Numbered from the stretch's first letter, positions 8,545 through 15,762 are shown. The stretch: 26,173 bases of DNA from an uncultured Eggerthellaceae bacterium (GCA_910584145.1 CAJTXX010000027.1:1-26173), one strand, 5' to 3'. Notes: generated by a model not told the origin, from the letters alone. Translations and numbers: made by a program.

Positions 8545-8835
8545 ATGGATTGGGATTATGCACAGATGGCACATGAAGCCGCGCTTTGCGGAGGACCCGA
8601 GGCTTATGTAGCAACCATACGCTACGGAGGCGTGATAGACGGACGCGTTGAAGGTGCAATCGGAGCAACTTTGATTACCTTGGCGGTAGGCGGACTCGTT
8701 AAACTTATCCGCGATCAGGTGAAGAAGAAGCGTACGCAAGCATCCGTCGCTGAGGAAAAGCTAAGAAAGCTACTCGAGGAAAAGGGCATTACGCTCACTG
8801 AGGACGCAAACCCCGGAGTCACCGAAACCGAATAG
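8545..8835 (+). CDS. Small single-pass membrane protein co-transcribed with MerR regulator
   Basis: The product is 96 aa. The ATG lies 1 nt after the MerR stop, with AGGAGG in the MerR 3' end as ribosome-binding site, so it is translationally coupled. One hydrophobic segment (about 37-55, GAIGATLITLAVGGLVKLI) is followed by a basic patch (RDQVKKKRTQ) and a short charged helix and acidic tail. The basic patch after the membrane helix predicts a cytoplasmic C-terminus. I recognise no family. A small membrane effector under a MerR sensor could be a stress, export-accessory or toxin-like protein; the sequence does not decide. Confidence 0.72.
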   Translation: MDWDYAQMAHEAALCGGPEAYVATIRYGGVIDGRVEGAIGATLITLAVGGLVKLIRDQVKKKRTQASVAEEKLRKLLEEKGITLTEDANPGVTETE

Positions 8836-8895
8836 ATGCGATATTTGTAGCCAGCTAACGAAATAAGCGGCTGGAGTCTTTATGATTCGCGTCGA

Positions 8896-8933
8896 GGGAG
8901 CCGGATGTGCGACCAGCTGGACTACCGGCTCCC
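8896..8933. repeat. Perfect 9-bp inverted repeat between convergent genes
   Basis: GGGAGCCGG (8896-8904) pairs with CCGGCTCCC (8925-8933). The 20-nt loop itself contains the palindrome CCAGCTGG. It lies just past the 63-aa gene on the - strand and ~60 nt past the 96-aa gene on the + strand. There is no T-tract on either side, so it may be a protein-binding site or a weak, shared bidirectional terminator. Confidence 0.5.
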
Positions 8934-8939
8934 CGTCCC

Positions 8940-9131
8940 CTAGTTGTACCACCCCTCAGGAATAGCATCTTGGATCTTCTCGACCTCGTCGTGGAGAACC
9001 TTGCTGAGCATCTGGCACATGTCGTAGTCGGTGGACACGTCGGTCACGTGGCCAAGGGCCTGCTCAACGCCCGTTAGGTTGTGTATTGCGCTGAAGAGCG
9101 CATCCCTGAGCTCAGATGTTTCCGTATTCAT
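8940..9131 (-). CDS. Small helical hypothetical protein, 63 aa
   Basis: A consensus AGGAGGT seven bases before the ATG supports a real gene. The product is all-helical in appearance and mildly acidic (MNTETSELRDALFSAIHNL... ending IPEGWYN), with no signal peptide, membrane helix or Cys cluster. It is monocistronic and convergent with the 96-aa membrane protein gene. It might be a four-helix-type accessory or dimerising protein. I do not recognise the family. Confidence 0.6.
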   Translation of the reverse strand: MNTETSELRDALFSAIHNLTGVEQALGHVTDVSTDYDMCQMLSKVLHDEVEKIQDAIPEGWYN

Positions 9132-9162
9132 TCAGAACACCTCCTTCGCTTGCAAGATACCC

Positions 9163-9202
9163 AAAAAAGGAAGAAGGGCTATGTCTCAAAAGACATAGCC
9201 CT
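9163..9202 (-). terminator. Strong intrinsic terminator of the ORF6N gene
   Basis: AGGGCTATGTCT (9175-9186) and AGACATAGCCCT (9191-9202) form a perfect 12-bp stem with a 4-nt loop. Read on the - strand it is followed by TCTTCCTTTTTT (complement of 9163-9174). It lies ~50 nt past the ORF6N gene stop and also insulates the 63-aa gene downstream. Confidence 0.88.
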
Positions 9203-9248
9203 AACACATCCGCCTTCATTGCCGAGGTTATACCAAGGAGCCGCTTGC

Positions 9249-10157
9249 CTAGTTCGTCCAGCTCGCTTCGTCCAACTTGTCTAGCAGGGCGCTTTTCAGC
9301 TCCTCGTCGCCGATCAGCGTCATTGCGAACGTCTTCTTTCCAGCATCCTTCAGTGAAGCGCCGATGTGATAGACGGCTTCATCGTCGACAACCAGGAACC
9401 TGTCATGGAAATCGCTTGTCCTGCAAATGCTGAGCGGTCCGTGCTGTGACTCGAATACGGCGACATCGGATGAAGTGAGCGGCGCAGAGGGGTAAGTCAC
9501 CAGTCGGCACTCAACCCCATCGTTCTTCTTGGATAGTATGTTCAGCGTCTTCTCGTCAACGTACCCGTCGATAACTGTCAGGCTCTTCTCTGCCGTCTTT
9601 ACCAGATCGACGAGCAGCGTGAAGGCATCGAACATCTCGCCCTTGAAGAAGATCTTCTGGCTAGGCAAGGCATGGGCATCAAGATAGCCGAAGACCTTGT
9701 CGAATCGCTCGTCGGTGCTCTGCTGGTACTCCAGCTGCCTGTACTCGATGGTCGCCATGCGATCCAGGAGGGCGGCGTTGCTCGCGATGAACCGCCGCAT
9801 CTCGACGAAAGCATCCATAATGCCGATGCTGACCTTCACTGCCTGCTCGCTCCTCAGCACAGCTGAGAGCATGGCGACACCCTGCTCAGTGAACGCATAG
9901 GGAAGATAGCGGCGGCCGCCATGACTTGAGGTCACAATCTGTGACCTCAAGTTGTCGAACTCCTCGGCGGTGAGCTGGAAGCGGAATCTATCAGGGAACC
10001 TTTCGATGTTTCTCTTGACAGCCTGGTTGAATACCTTGGTCTCAACTCCGTACAACCAAGCCAGGTCGTAGTCCAGGATAACTTGCTGATCCCGAACTAC
10101 ATGGATGAACCGCTCCGGGTTGCTTTCAAACTCTTGCAAAGACGAATCTTCAGCCAT
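9249..10157 (-). CDS. ORF6N-domain DNA-binding protein with PLD-like C-terminal domain
   Basis: The product is 302 aa. I chose the ATG at 10157 because AAAAGGAG ends six bases upstream; the in-frame ATG at 10163 would leave no spacing. Residues ~14-100 are an ORF6N (KilA-N related) domain: RDQQVILDYDLAWLYGVETK, NIERFPDRFRFQLT and YLPYAFTEQGVAMLS are typical. A helical middle follows. The C-terminal ~110 residues end in a PLD-like signature (FHDRFLVVDD ... YHIGASLKDAGKK) with Arg where the HKD Lys would be, so nuclease activity is doubtful. Such proteins occur as phage antirepressors and in mobile elements. A palindrome occurs both in the 5' leader and inside the coding region (see repeats), suggesting autoregulation. 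Confidence 0.88.
   Translation of the reverse strand: MAEDSSLQEFESNPERFIHVVRDQQVILDYDLAWLYGVETKVFNQAVKRNIERFPDRFRFQLTAEEFDNLRSQIVTSSHGGRRYLPYAFTEQGVAMLSAVLRSEQAVKVSIGIMDAFVEMRRFIASNAALLDRMATIEYRQLEYQQSTDERFDKVFGYLDAHALPSQKIFFKGEMFDAFTLLVDLVKTAEKSLTVIDGYVDEKTLNILSKKNDGVECRLVTYPSAPLTSSDVAVFESQHGPLSICRTSDFHDRFLVVDDEAVYHIGASLKDAGKKTFAMTLIGDEELKSALLDKLDEASWTN
9926..9950. repeat. 25-bp palindrome inside the ORF6N coding sequence
   Basis: TTGAGGTCAC and GTGACCTCAA flank a 5-nt AATCT core, giving perfect 10-bp arms. It encodes residues ~70-78 (LRSQIVTSS), a stretch conserved in ORF6N proteins for their own reasons. It matches the reverse complement of the 10171-10195 palindrome at 22 of 25 positions. 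Confidence 0.8.
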
Positions 10158-10170
10158 GCACATCTCCTTT

Positions 10171-10195
10171 TTGAGGTGTCAGATTGTCACCTCAA
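10171..10195. repeat. 25-bp palindrome in the ORF6N gene leader (putative operator)
   Basis: TTGAGGTG (10171-10178) and CACCTCAA (10188-10195) are perfect 8-bp arms around a 9-nt core. It lies between the predicted promoter and the Shine-Dalgarno of the ORF6N gene, where bound protein or an mRNA hairpin could block expression. The asymmetric core orientation makes it an inverted copy of the palindrome at 9926-9950. Confidence 0.75.
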
Positions 10196-10210
10196 GGCCA
10201 TACTGTATTT

Positions 10211-10239
10211 ATTATCCCGTACCATTCATCTCCTTGCAC
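10211..10239 (-). promoter_or_regulatory. Predicted promoter of the ORF6N gene
   Basis: On the - strand, GTGCAA (10239-10234) and GATAAT (10216-10211) are separated by exactly 17 bp. The -10 hexamer is close to consensus and the -35 is weaker. Transcription would start near 10204, just upstream of the leader palindrome. Confidence 0.5.
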
Positions 10240-10272
10240 CACATTCACAAAACCTAGTGATGCGAGCAGACT

Positions 10273-10977
10273 CTATTCCCAATGACCGCCTACGACCTTG
10301 GTCTCCCAGTGTCCTTCTGCAGGATGGTTAACGGTGTTGTAGCCGGTGACGACCTTCTGCACTTCGTTATGGTGCCCCGAACCCTCACCGGCCATCATGT
10401 GGGCCTTGGAATGAGCCGCCGTGTTGCCGGTGATGTCTGCTCCGCACACGTTGCAAATCGAGACTTCCTTGGTGCCGTACACGGGCACGCTCTCGCTCCA
10501 CGCCGCCTTATCCTCTACCCACACGCGCTGCGTGTCCTCGACCCACTTCTTCTGTGGAGCGGGGTTTGAGGGAGCGGAGTGTCCACTCTTGGAGTCCGAC
10601 GATCCGCCGGAGCTTTGGGCAGGGACGCTAGATGCGACGGGACCGCTTTGTCCACTCGACGCATCGCTACGCTGCTCAGCAGCCTGCGCCTCCACGACTT
10701 CGCCTTGCACGGGCTCGGCAGCCTCTTGGTCTTCTGCTACAACCTCTTCCAGCTCCTCTTCCGCCTCGGCCTCCTCGGTGGCCGGAGGCTCGATGCCGTC
10801 CGCCGCATGGCCCATCACGAATCCGACCGCGTTGCCGCTGCCAATGTCGCCTGCCTCGGCATGGCCGGAGAAGAACGCAGCCATGCCCCCGGCGAAGGCC
10901 AGGAGGATAGCCGCGATCACGATTCCTGCGATCGCGAATACCTGCTTCTTGCCCTTGATGATCTCTGTAGCCTTCAT
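10273..10977 (-). CDS. Membrane-anchored protein with C-terminal zinc-ribbon-like domain
   Basis: The product is 234 aa. The start MKATEIIKGKKQ at 10977 gives the expected short basic N-terminus, though its ribosome-binding site (GGGA) is weak. A membrane helix (about 13-36) is followed by a Glu/Ala-rich segment and a Ser/Gly/Pro-rich spacer (to ~145), as in wall-spanning stalks. The C-terminal ~90 residues contain CNVCGADITGN followed by a His-rich run (HSKAHMMAGEGSGHH), a plausible Cys2His2 zinc site. It is flanked by Trp/Val-rich motifs (WVEDTQRVWVED, GHWETKVVGGHWE) that look like degenerate repeats. It lies downstream of the mobilization operon. Extracellular metal-dependent binding is possible; the function is unknown. 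Confidence 0.72.
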   Translation of the reverse strand: MKATEIIKGKKQVFAIAGIVIAAILLAFAGGMAAFFSGHAEAGDIGSGNAVGFVMGHAADGIEPPATEEAEAEEELEEVVAEDQEAAEPVQGEVVEAQAAEQRSDASSGQSGPVASSVPAQSSGGSSDSKSGHSAPSNPAPQKKWVEDTQRVWVEDKAAWSESVPVYGTKEVSICNVCGADITGNTAAHSKAHMMAGEGSGHHNEVQKVVTGYNTVNHPAEGHWETKVVGGHWE

Positions 10978-11033
10978 CTTGAAATCCCTTCTACATGAAC
11001 CGGAACACTGCCCGGATAAGCCAACGTGTGAAA

Positions 11034-11600
11034 CTACCAACCAACTTCATCCAAATCGCCCCATTCCTCTTCGGTCTCTTCCTCACTCTCGGCGTTGACG
11101 CATGCCGCGAGGAGCTGACGTGCCACATGACAGGGAACGCCTGGGATGACTGGCTCTGCCTCTCCCGTGAACCTTTGGAGGTACTCGAAGAGGTCGCAGA
11201 TGCGCTCGTGCAGCCCCTTGGAGGAGGCGCCTATGCACTCGTAGGCCTTCTCGTCGAAGCTCTGGAGGTCTACGAGCTCGCCGCAGACGCGCTTGATAAT
11301 CGCCTCGCCATCTACCACCACGAGCTCCACGTGATCCAGCTCCTCAGAAGACGACAGCAGAAACCTCCATCCCTTCTTCCGCCGGGCGATCGGGACCTCG
11401 TCGGCCTCCGTGTTACTTGCCGTCGAATCGTCGATGCGGTAGCTGTGTGCCGCGAGCCAGAGCCCCTCGGTACCCATCTCGTCGAAGCGCACCTCGAAGT
11501 TCGTGAGCATGTTCTGCTTGCCGAGCGGGGCGGGACAGGTGAAGGTCGCGGTGTCGAACACGTCTAGCCGCTTGTCGTCGTAGGTGATCTTCACAATCAT
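11034..11600 (-). CDS. Hypothetical protein translationally coupled to the relaxase
   Basis: The product is 188 aa. The ATG at 11600 overlaps the relaxase stop (ATGA); upstream open frame is only relaxase sequence in another frame. It begins MIVKITYDDKRLDVFDT. The N-terminal ~110 residues look like a beta-rich domain (TNFEVRFDEM, LWLAAHSYRIDD, WRFLLSSSEELDHVELVVVDGE). A helical region follows with LHERICDLFEYLQRF, then a very acidic tail (ESEEETEEEWGDLDEVGW). There is no membrane helix. The acidic tail could contact a basic partner or DNA-binding surface. Coupling implies a stoichiometric role with the relaxase, but I recognise no family. Confidence 0.72.
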   Translation of the reverse strand: MIVKITYDDKRLDVFDTATFTCPAPLGKQNMLTNFEVRFDEMGTEGLWLAAHSYRIDDSTASNTEADEVPIARRKKGWRFLLSSSEELDHVELVVVDGEAIIKRVCGELVDLQSFDEKAYECIGASSKGLHERICDLFEYLQRFTGEAEPVIPGVPCHVARQLLAACVNAESEEETEEEWGDLDEVGW

Positions 11601-12832
11601 CGCTCGCCCCTCTCTCTCGCCCTTGTGCGCTGTTGCTCCTGGATCCTCTGCCTCGGCTGCTCTGCCGAGTTGCCGCGACGCCTCGTGGCCTGCGGCTGAC
11701 CTTCGCTCCTGTCGCTCCTTCGCGTCATGAGCTCGTTCTCGGCGACGTAGACCCTGGCGGCAACGAGCCTCCTGAATCCCTCGGAGTCCTCGTGGCCCCG
11801 GCGCGTGAGCGTGGCCAGACGCCTGTCGAAGTCCTCCAGGTAGCGCACATCGAACTTCGCGCATGTCTCAAGGACTGCCGACAGCCTGCTCAAGTCGTTG
11901 AGGTCGTTCAGCCTCACGGCGTCCACGGCGCGGTGCCGGATCTCGCTCGCGCTCCTCGTGCTCGGCTGGTAGGCCGACTGCCTTTGGAAGCGATCGGAAA
12001 GCATCGACTTTCCGAACGTGTAGCCGAGCCTCTCTCCGGACACCTTCTTGGAGGGCTCGTCTGCGAGCGAGAAGATCCAGTCGTCCCGGCGCGCCTTCTC
12101 GGAGTTGTCCGCGATCTCGATGCCCAGGCGGCTCAATGCCTCGAAGAACTCCTCCTGGCTTCGCGAGGTGTTCTTGGCGAGAGCCACGCGCGCCCTGATG
12201 TCGCCGACCCATGAATAGCCCCCGGATGCCGTGAGCTCCTTCTCGGCACGCCCGAAGTAGATCGACTGCCTCGTGCGGGGCTGCTTGCCGGATGAGCTCT
12301 TCTCGCCTCGGCTCGGCATCTGGTTGGAGAGCCCGGAGAGGCCCATCTCCCTCGCTATGTCCTGGAGCTCTCGGTTGAGGTCCTCGGGATGGTCGGTATG
12401 GAGCCTGCGCTCCGTCTCAAGGTTCGCGTTGTTGACGACGATGTGCGCATGCGGGATGCTGCCCTCGTTGTCGGAGTGGTAGACGATCGCGACCTCGTGC
12501 TTCGGGAAGTTCGATTCGACCCACCTGTGCGAGAGCTCCCTCAGCTGCTCCAGGGTTATGCGGTCGTCCGGGTCCGGGGACACCACGAAGTGCTTGAAGG
12601 TCCGCGCCCTCATGCCGCGCCATTCCTTGTTGGTGCCGTACGCCTCGCGCGTGTCGTCCATCTCGACGTCCCACTCGACCGGGATGGCCCTTTGGCCCCG
12701 CTCCTCGCAGATCCATTCGTCACGCAAAGGGAGGTTGAGAACGTCCCTGCCAAGCGCCCTGTTCTTCTTCTCAAGATAGGCGCGCAGCTTCGAGACCGTC
12801 CCGTGACCGGATATCGGCTTCAAGATCGGCAT
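11597..12832 (-). CDS. mobA: MobA-type relaxase
   Basis: The product is 411 aa. The N-terminal relaxase domain (~1-200) contains the metal-binding motif IPHAHIVVNN (His128, His130, then Asn), a further His119 in VAIVYHSDNEGS, and FKHFVVSPDPDD, all typical of MobA/MOBP-class relaxases. Tyr19 (KLRAYLEKK) is a candidate nucleophile. The C-terminal half is helical and strongly basic, ending in an Arg/Gln-rich tail. The enzyme nicks one strand at oriT, stays covalently bound to the 5' end and pilots it into the transfer channel. It starts 2 nt after mobC, with which it should form the relaxosome, and overlaps the following gene. The structured region beyond mobC is the likely substrate. Confidence 0.9.
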   Translation of the reverse strand: MPILKPISGHGTVSKLRAYLEKKNRALGRDVLNLPLRDEWICEERGQRAIPVEWDVEMDDTREAYGTNKEWRGMRARTFKHFVVSPDPDDRITLEQLRELSHRWVESNFPKHEVAIVYHSDNEGSIPHAHIVVNNANLETERRLHTDHPEDLNRELQDIAREMGLSGLSNQMPSRGEKSSSGKQPRTRQSIYFGRAEKELTASGGYSWVGDIRARVALAKNTSRSQEEFFEALSRLGIEIADNSEKARRDDWIFSLADEPSKKVSGERLGYTFGKSMLSDRFQRQSAYQPSTRSASEIRHRAVDAVRLNDLNDLSRLSAVLETCAKFDVRYLEDFDRRLATLTRRGHEDSEGFRRLVAARVYVAENELMTRRSDRSEGQPQATRRRGNSAEQPRQRIQEQQRTRARERGER

Positions 12833-12834
12833 GG

Positions 12835-13254
12835 CTACGCCTCAATGAGGTGCTTCGCCTGAAGCTCGGCGACCGCGTAGACGAGGCGCTCCGCGTTGGC
12901 ATTCACAGCCGCCAGCTCGACCTCTATCGACTCCGCCTTCCCGTCGAGGATGGCCGAGTCAGCCTTCCCATGGGCGCAGTAGTAGTTGATCGAGTTCATC
13001 GCATGCACGGCCTGGTTGTAGTGGTAGCCCCAGCGCGTCAGCTCGCGCGAGATCTTGCGCAGCGCGACCTTGTCCATGATCACGCAAGGGACATCCTCGC
13101 GAAGCTCCTCGCCGACGACCAAGGGCGTGCGGATCAGGTAGCGGAGGTACTTGGACTGCGTGAGCTCCGCCTTGCGGCATCGCTCAGCGAGTCTCTGGTA
13201 GTCGTCCTCGGCGAGGCGGAAGCTCAGGGTGTGGGTCTTGTTCTTGTCGGCCAT
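12835..13254 (-). CDS. mobC: MobC-like relaxosome accessory protein
   Basis: The product is 139 aa. The N-terminal residues (HTLSFRLAEDDYQRLAERCRKAELTQSKYLRYLI) look like a ribbon-helix-helix DNA-binding region, followed by the helical ALRKISRELTRWGYHYNQAVHAMNSI block characteristic of MobC/relaxosome proteins and a helical C-terminus. MobC binds near oriT and helps the relaxase melt and nick DNA. It sits immediately before the relaxase gene (2-nt gap) and directly beside the structured oriT-like region, the standard arrangement. A good Shine-Dalgarno (AAGGAGG in the leader) supports this start. Confidence 0.85.
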   Translation of the reverse strand: MADKNKTHTLSFRLAEDDYQRLAERCRKAELTQSKYLRYLIRTPLVVGEELREDVPCVIMDKVALRKISRELTRWGYHYNQAVHAMNSINYYCAHGKADSAILDGKAESIEVELAAVNANAERLVYAVAELQAKHLIEA

Positions 13255-13294
13255 CGTGGCCTCCTTGTCATCTGAAGTTGTCTCGATTAGGGGC

Positions 13295-13477
13295 GCGGGG
13301 GATCCCCCGCCGGGCAGGGATGTGGGCTCGCTTGCGAGCGCGCATCGCTCCCGTCTGATCCCCCGGAGTCGTCGGAGCCGAGACCCTACTTATCTCGGCG
13401 ACATAACTGATCCAACGCCTCCGGGGGCAAGTGCCATGGCATGGAATCGAAGATGTAATACGCCATGGGCTACTTGC
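13295..13477. other. oriT: Candidate oriT: nested inverted repeats upstream of mobC
   Basis: This non-coding stretch between parB and mobC is unusually rich in dyads: the perfect 16-bp palindrome GCGGGGGATCCCCCGC (13295-13310); GCTCGC/GCGAGC (13326-13339); outer arms CCCCCGGAG (13360-13368) and CTCCGGGGG (13419-13427) enclosing GCCGAGA (13377-13383) and TCTCGGC (13393-13399), whose loop reads TAAGTAGGG on the - strand; and GCAAGTGCCATGGC (13427-13440) against 13462-13477. Transfer origins of mobA/mobC modules usually lie here and are built of such hairpins. The loop resembles TAAGTG-type nick contexts only loosely, so the nick site is unassigned. Confidence 0.55.
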
Positions 13478-13519
13478 TAGGATTCGCGTCTAAGCGCCTA
13501 TCTCACATGAAGCGGACTT

Positions 13520-14425
13520 CTATACCGCCATTTTGGAGATACGGGCGCTCAGACGCTTGATTTCGAGGATGGTCTCTCGGTCTGCCTGGGAAGGCTCGTC
13601 GGGCATGGTGGACGCGTATGACTTGAGGTCGTCGAGGACGCGCAACAGGCGCTTGTCCGTGGAGGACTCGACGCCGAGCTTCTGCTTGAGGTAGTCGGTC
13701 GTCTCCTTCTTGGAGAGCCCCGCTGGCCTCTCGACGTAGAGCCGAGCCTGCTTCTCACGGGGAAGCTCCTTGAGCATGTCGATGCTCGAAGCCGAGAGCC
13801 GTCCCTCGTCGGCCTCGTTCGCCCAATGACGGGAAAGGTCGTTCTCGATCACCTTCGCGAGCTTCTCCTCGCGAAGGATCGTCTTGCCGGATACGGCTCG
13901 GCCGGTCTGCTCTTCCACCATGGCGGCCTTGATATCGCATGAGCGCACACCAGCGAGCTCCTCGTTGCCCTCGCGGATCCGCTCCACCTCGATGCCGAGG
14001 GCTTCGGTCGCGCGTGCGCGCTCCGTGACGGTAAGGGCGCGGACGAAGTAGTTGGCGGTGTGAAGGAGGACGATCGCCTGCGAGTCCGTGATGCCCTCCA
14101 CGACCCGGCACGGGATGCGGGAGAACGCGTCGTCCTCTGCCGCGAGCATGCGGAATGCCTCAAGGCGGCGGTGCCCGGAGATCATCTGCCAGGAGCCGTC
14201 GTCGAGCTTGCGCACGAGCGGGATGTCCGTGAGGCCGTCCTTCTTGATGGAGCGCGCGAGGTTGGCTATCGACTTCCCGTCCATGGAGTACGCGACGTTT
14301 GCCGGATGGCCCTCGATCGCGCCCACCTCTATCTCCACGATCGGGAAGCGCTCGCGCGTCTTGGAGCTCTTGTCCAAAAGCCCGGAGAGGGTGAAGGACT
14401 CTGCCACTTCGCTAGGCGAGCTCAT
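13520..14425 (-). CDS. parB: ParB-like partition protein
   Basis: The product is 301 aa. A ParB/sulfiredoxin-type N-terminal domain (~28-120) contains LARSIKKDGLTDIPLVRK and the CTP-binding-type motif MISGHRRLEAF (~81-91). A central helical HTH region (VTERARATEALGIEVERIREGN, GKTILREEKLAKVIEND) and a helical C-terminus follow. It would bind parS-like sites and act with ParA to segregate or stabilise the element. The start, with AGGAGGT upstream, lies 14 bp inside the end of parA, so the pair is translationally coupled. Confidence 0.88.
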   Translation of the reverse strand: MSSPSEVAESFTLSGLLDKSSKTRERFPIVEIEVGAIEGHPANVAYSMDGKSIANLARSIKKDGLTDIPLVRKLDDGSWQMISGHRRLEAFRMLAAEDDAFSRIPCRVVEGITDSQAIVLLHTANYFVRALTVTERARATEALGIEVERIREGNEELAGVRSCDIKAAMVEEQTGRAVSGKTILREEKLAKVIENDLSRHWANEADEGRLSASSIDMLKELPREKQARLYVERPAGLSKKETTDYLKQKLGVESSTDKRLLRVLDDLKSYASTMPDEPSQADRETILEIKRLSARISKMAV

Positions 14426-15179
14426 GGAGCACCTCCTCGGCCAGGGCCGCGTAGTCCTTGGCAGGTCGGCTTCCCGGCTCGAAGGCCGTCACGGGAAGCC
14501 ATTGCCAACTGCCCTCTGCGACTTTCGTGGAAGCATGGATGACGCTGTCGAATAGCACGTCCTGGAAGTAGCGGTCGAGGACTTCGGCACCGGTGCGCTC
14601 CGCATTGGTCATGCGACCAGGGACGCAAGTGCGAAGTATCTTGAACTTGGGGCGGGGAAGGCGGAGGGCCTCCGTGATCGAGCGCGTAGCCTCGACTGTG
14701 AGGGCGGTGCCGCGCATGACCGTCGAGTCTAGCTTCACCGGCACGATGATGATGCCGTCCTCCGCTGCCGCCAAATAGGCGTTGAAGGCCAGGCGCTTGA
14801 GCACCGGCGAGCAATCGATGATCGCGATATCGAAGTCTTCTGCGGCGTCATCGAGGGCGAACTTGAGCCTCTGCTCTCGGAGCAAGAGCTCGTTCTGGTC
14901 CACCAGCTCGATCACCGACGGGATCACCGAGAGCGTCGTCCCCTCTATGGGGAATGCGACCTCGCTTACGGGTGCGTTGCCGTAGAGCAGCTCGATGGAG
15001 GTTCTTCCCTCCGACTTCGCCCACTCGTAGAGCCCGTAGTAGTCCGTCGCGCTCGCCTGCGGGTCGAGGTCGATCAGAAGCACCCTCTTGCCCTGCTGCT
15101 CGTACACGCTCGCGAGGTTCACCGCAGTGGTGGTCTTGCCCACGCCTCCCTTGTAGTTGGATATGGCGATGGTGCGCAT
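14412..15179 (-). CDS. parA: ParA-family partition ATPase
   Basis: The product is 255 aa from the ATG at 15179, preceded by AAGGAG; the upstream in-frame extension runs through the operator palindrome and is not protein-like. The deviant Walker A KGGVGKTT (residues ~10-17) follows MRTIAISNYK at the N-terminus, then VLLIDLDPQASATDY and FDIAIIDCSP (Walker B). This is a short, Soj-type ParA without an N-terminal DNA-binding domain, so repression is expected from ParB or another factor. It moves or anchors the element DNA by ATP-dependent nucleoid binding with ParB. Confidence 0.92.
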   Translation of the reverse strand: MRTIAISNYKGGVGKTTTAVNLASVYEQQGKRVLLIDLDPQASATDYYGLYEWAKSEGRTSIELLYGNAPVSEVAFPIEGTTLSVIPSVIELVDQNELLLREQRLKFALDDAAEDFDIAIIDCSPVLKRLAFNAYLAAAEDGIIIVPVKLDSTVMRGTALTVEATRSITEALRLPRPKFKILRTCVPGRMTNAERTGAEVLDRYFQDVLFDSVIHASTKVAEGSWQWLPVTAFEPGSRPAKDYAALAEEVLHELA

Positions 15180-15256
15180 GAAATTGCTCCTTTCCCTTGC
15201 GTCTTGCCTGCCGACCCCGAGGTGGAATGGGTCGGGCTGATTTGTATTACATTTCC

Positions 15257-15292
15257 ATGATAGCACAAAACAGCACAGAACTGTGCTGTTTT
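15257..15292 (-). promoter_or_regulatory. parA promoter with 26-bp perfect palindrome (operator or parS)
   Basis: AAAACAGCACAG (15267-15278) and CTGTGCTGTTTT (15281-15292) are perfect 12-bp arms with a 2-nt centre. Directly next to it on the - strand is TGCTATCAT (15265-15257), an extended -10-like element about 80 nt before parA. A protein on the palindrome would cover the -35 area, which fits a partition-operon operator that could also serve as centromere. Confidence 0.62.
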
Positions 15293-15338
15293 GCAAATCT
15301 TTTCTATTCGGCGCTCCAAGGCACCAGCTGCCTCGCTG

Positions 15339-15713
15339 CTACCACCACGCGTGGTAGAAGAGCTCGTCGTCATCTGTCGTGTCAGAGATGACCTGCGCGA
15401 GCATCCGCTCGGTCTCAGCCAGGTTCTCGAAGTAGTAGTCGTCGTAGACCTGGCTGCCGAAGAAGAAACCCTCCTCGCAGGGAAGGACGTCGGATGCCTT
15501 CGAGCGATCCGAGAGCACCAGCCTGCAATCGCTCATGAGGCAGTTGAGGTTCTCCAAGCACACCGGGTACAGCTCGCAGTTCTCGATGTATCCATCGGCG
15601 AGGTTGCGCTCGAACCATCCGTGGATCTGGTTTGCCTTGCGCCAGTAGGCCACGAGCTCCTGCTCGGCATCGCTTCCGCGACGGCGCTTGGTGAGGTACA
15701 TGTCGAGTCCCAT
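15339..15713 (-). CDS. MGLDMYL-type phage/mobile-element hypothetical protein
   Basis: The product is 124 aa. The start gives MGLDMYLTKRRRG, the hallmark opening of a widespread family of small phage and mobile-element proteins of unknown function, and GGAAG precedes it. Residues ~20-55 (ELVAYWRKANQIHGWFERNLADGYIENC) and the aromatic acidic end (VYDDYYFENLAE ... ELFYHAWW) are also typical. It contains several Cys and no membrane helix. It is transcribed from the YraN-like side toward parA, whose own promoter palindrome lies between them. Family recognition is good; no function is known to me. Confidence 0.75.
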   Translation of the reverse strand: MGLDMYLTKRRRGSDAEQELVAYWRKANQIHGWFERNLADGYIENCELYPVCLENLNCLMSDCRLVLSDRSKASDVLPCEEGFFFGSQVYDDYYFENLAETERMLAQVISDTTDDDELFYHAWW

Positions 15714-15762
15714 TTCGATGCTTCCTTTCAAGTGGGGGTTTGGGGTTCGTTGTGTTGAGGGA

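Noticed and set aside
8850..8874. CCAGC/GCTGG hairpin followed by AGTCTTTA after the 96-aa gene
   Set aside because: Only a 5-bp stem with a 14-nt loop and a broken T-run; too weak for a terminator call.
11601..11864. N-terminal extension of the 188-aa gene into the relaxase gene
   Set aside because: The extra 88 residues are a frame-shifted Arg-rich reading of the relaxase C-terminus; the ATGA overlap is the natural start.
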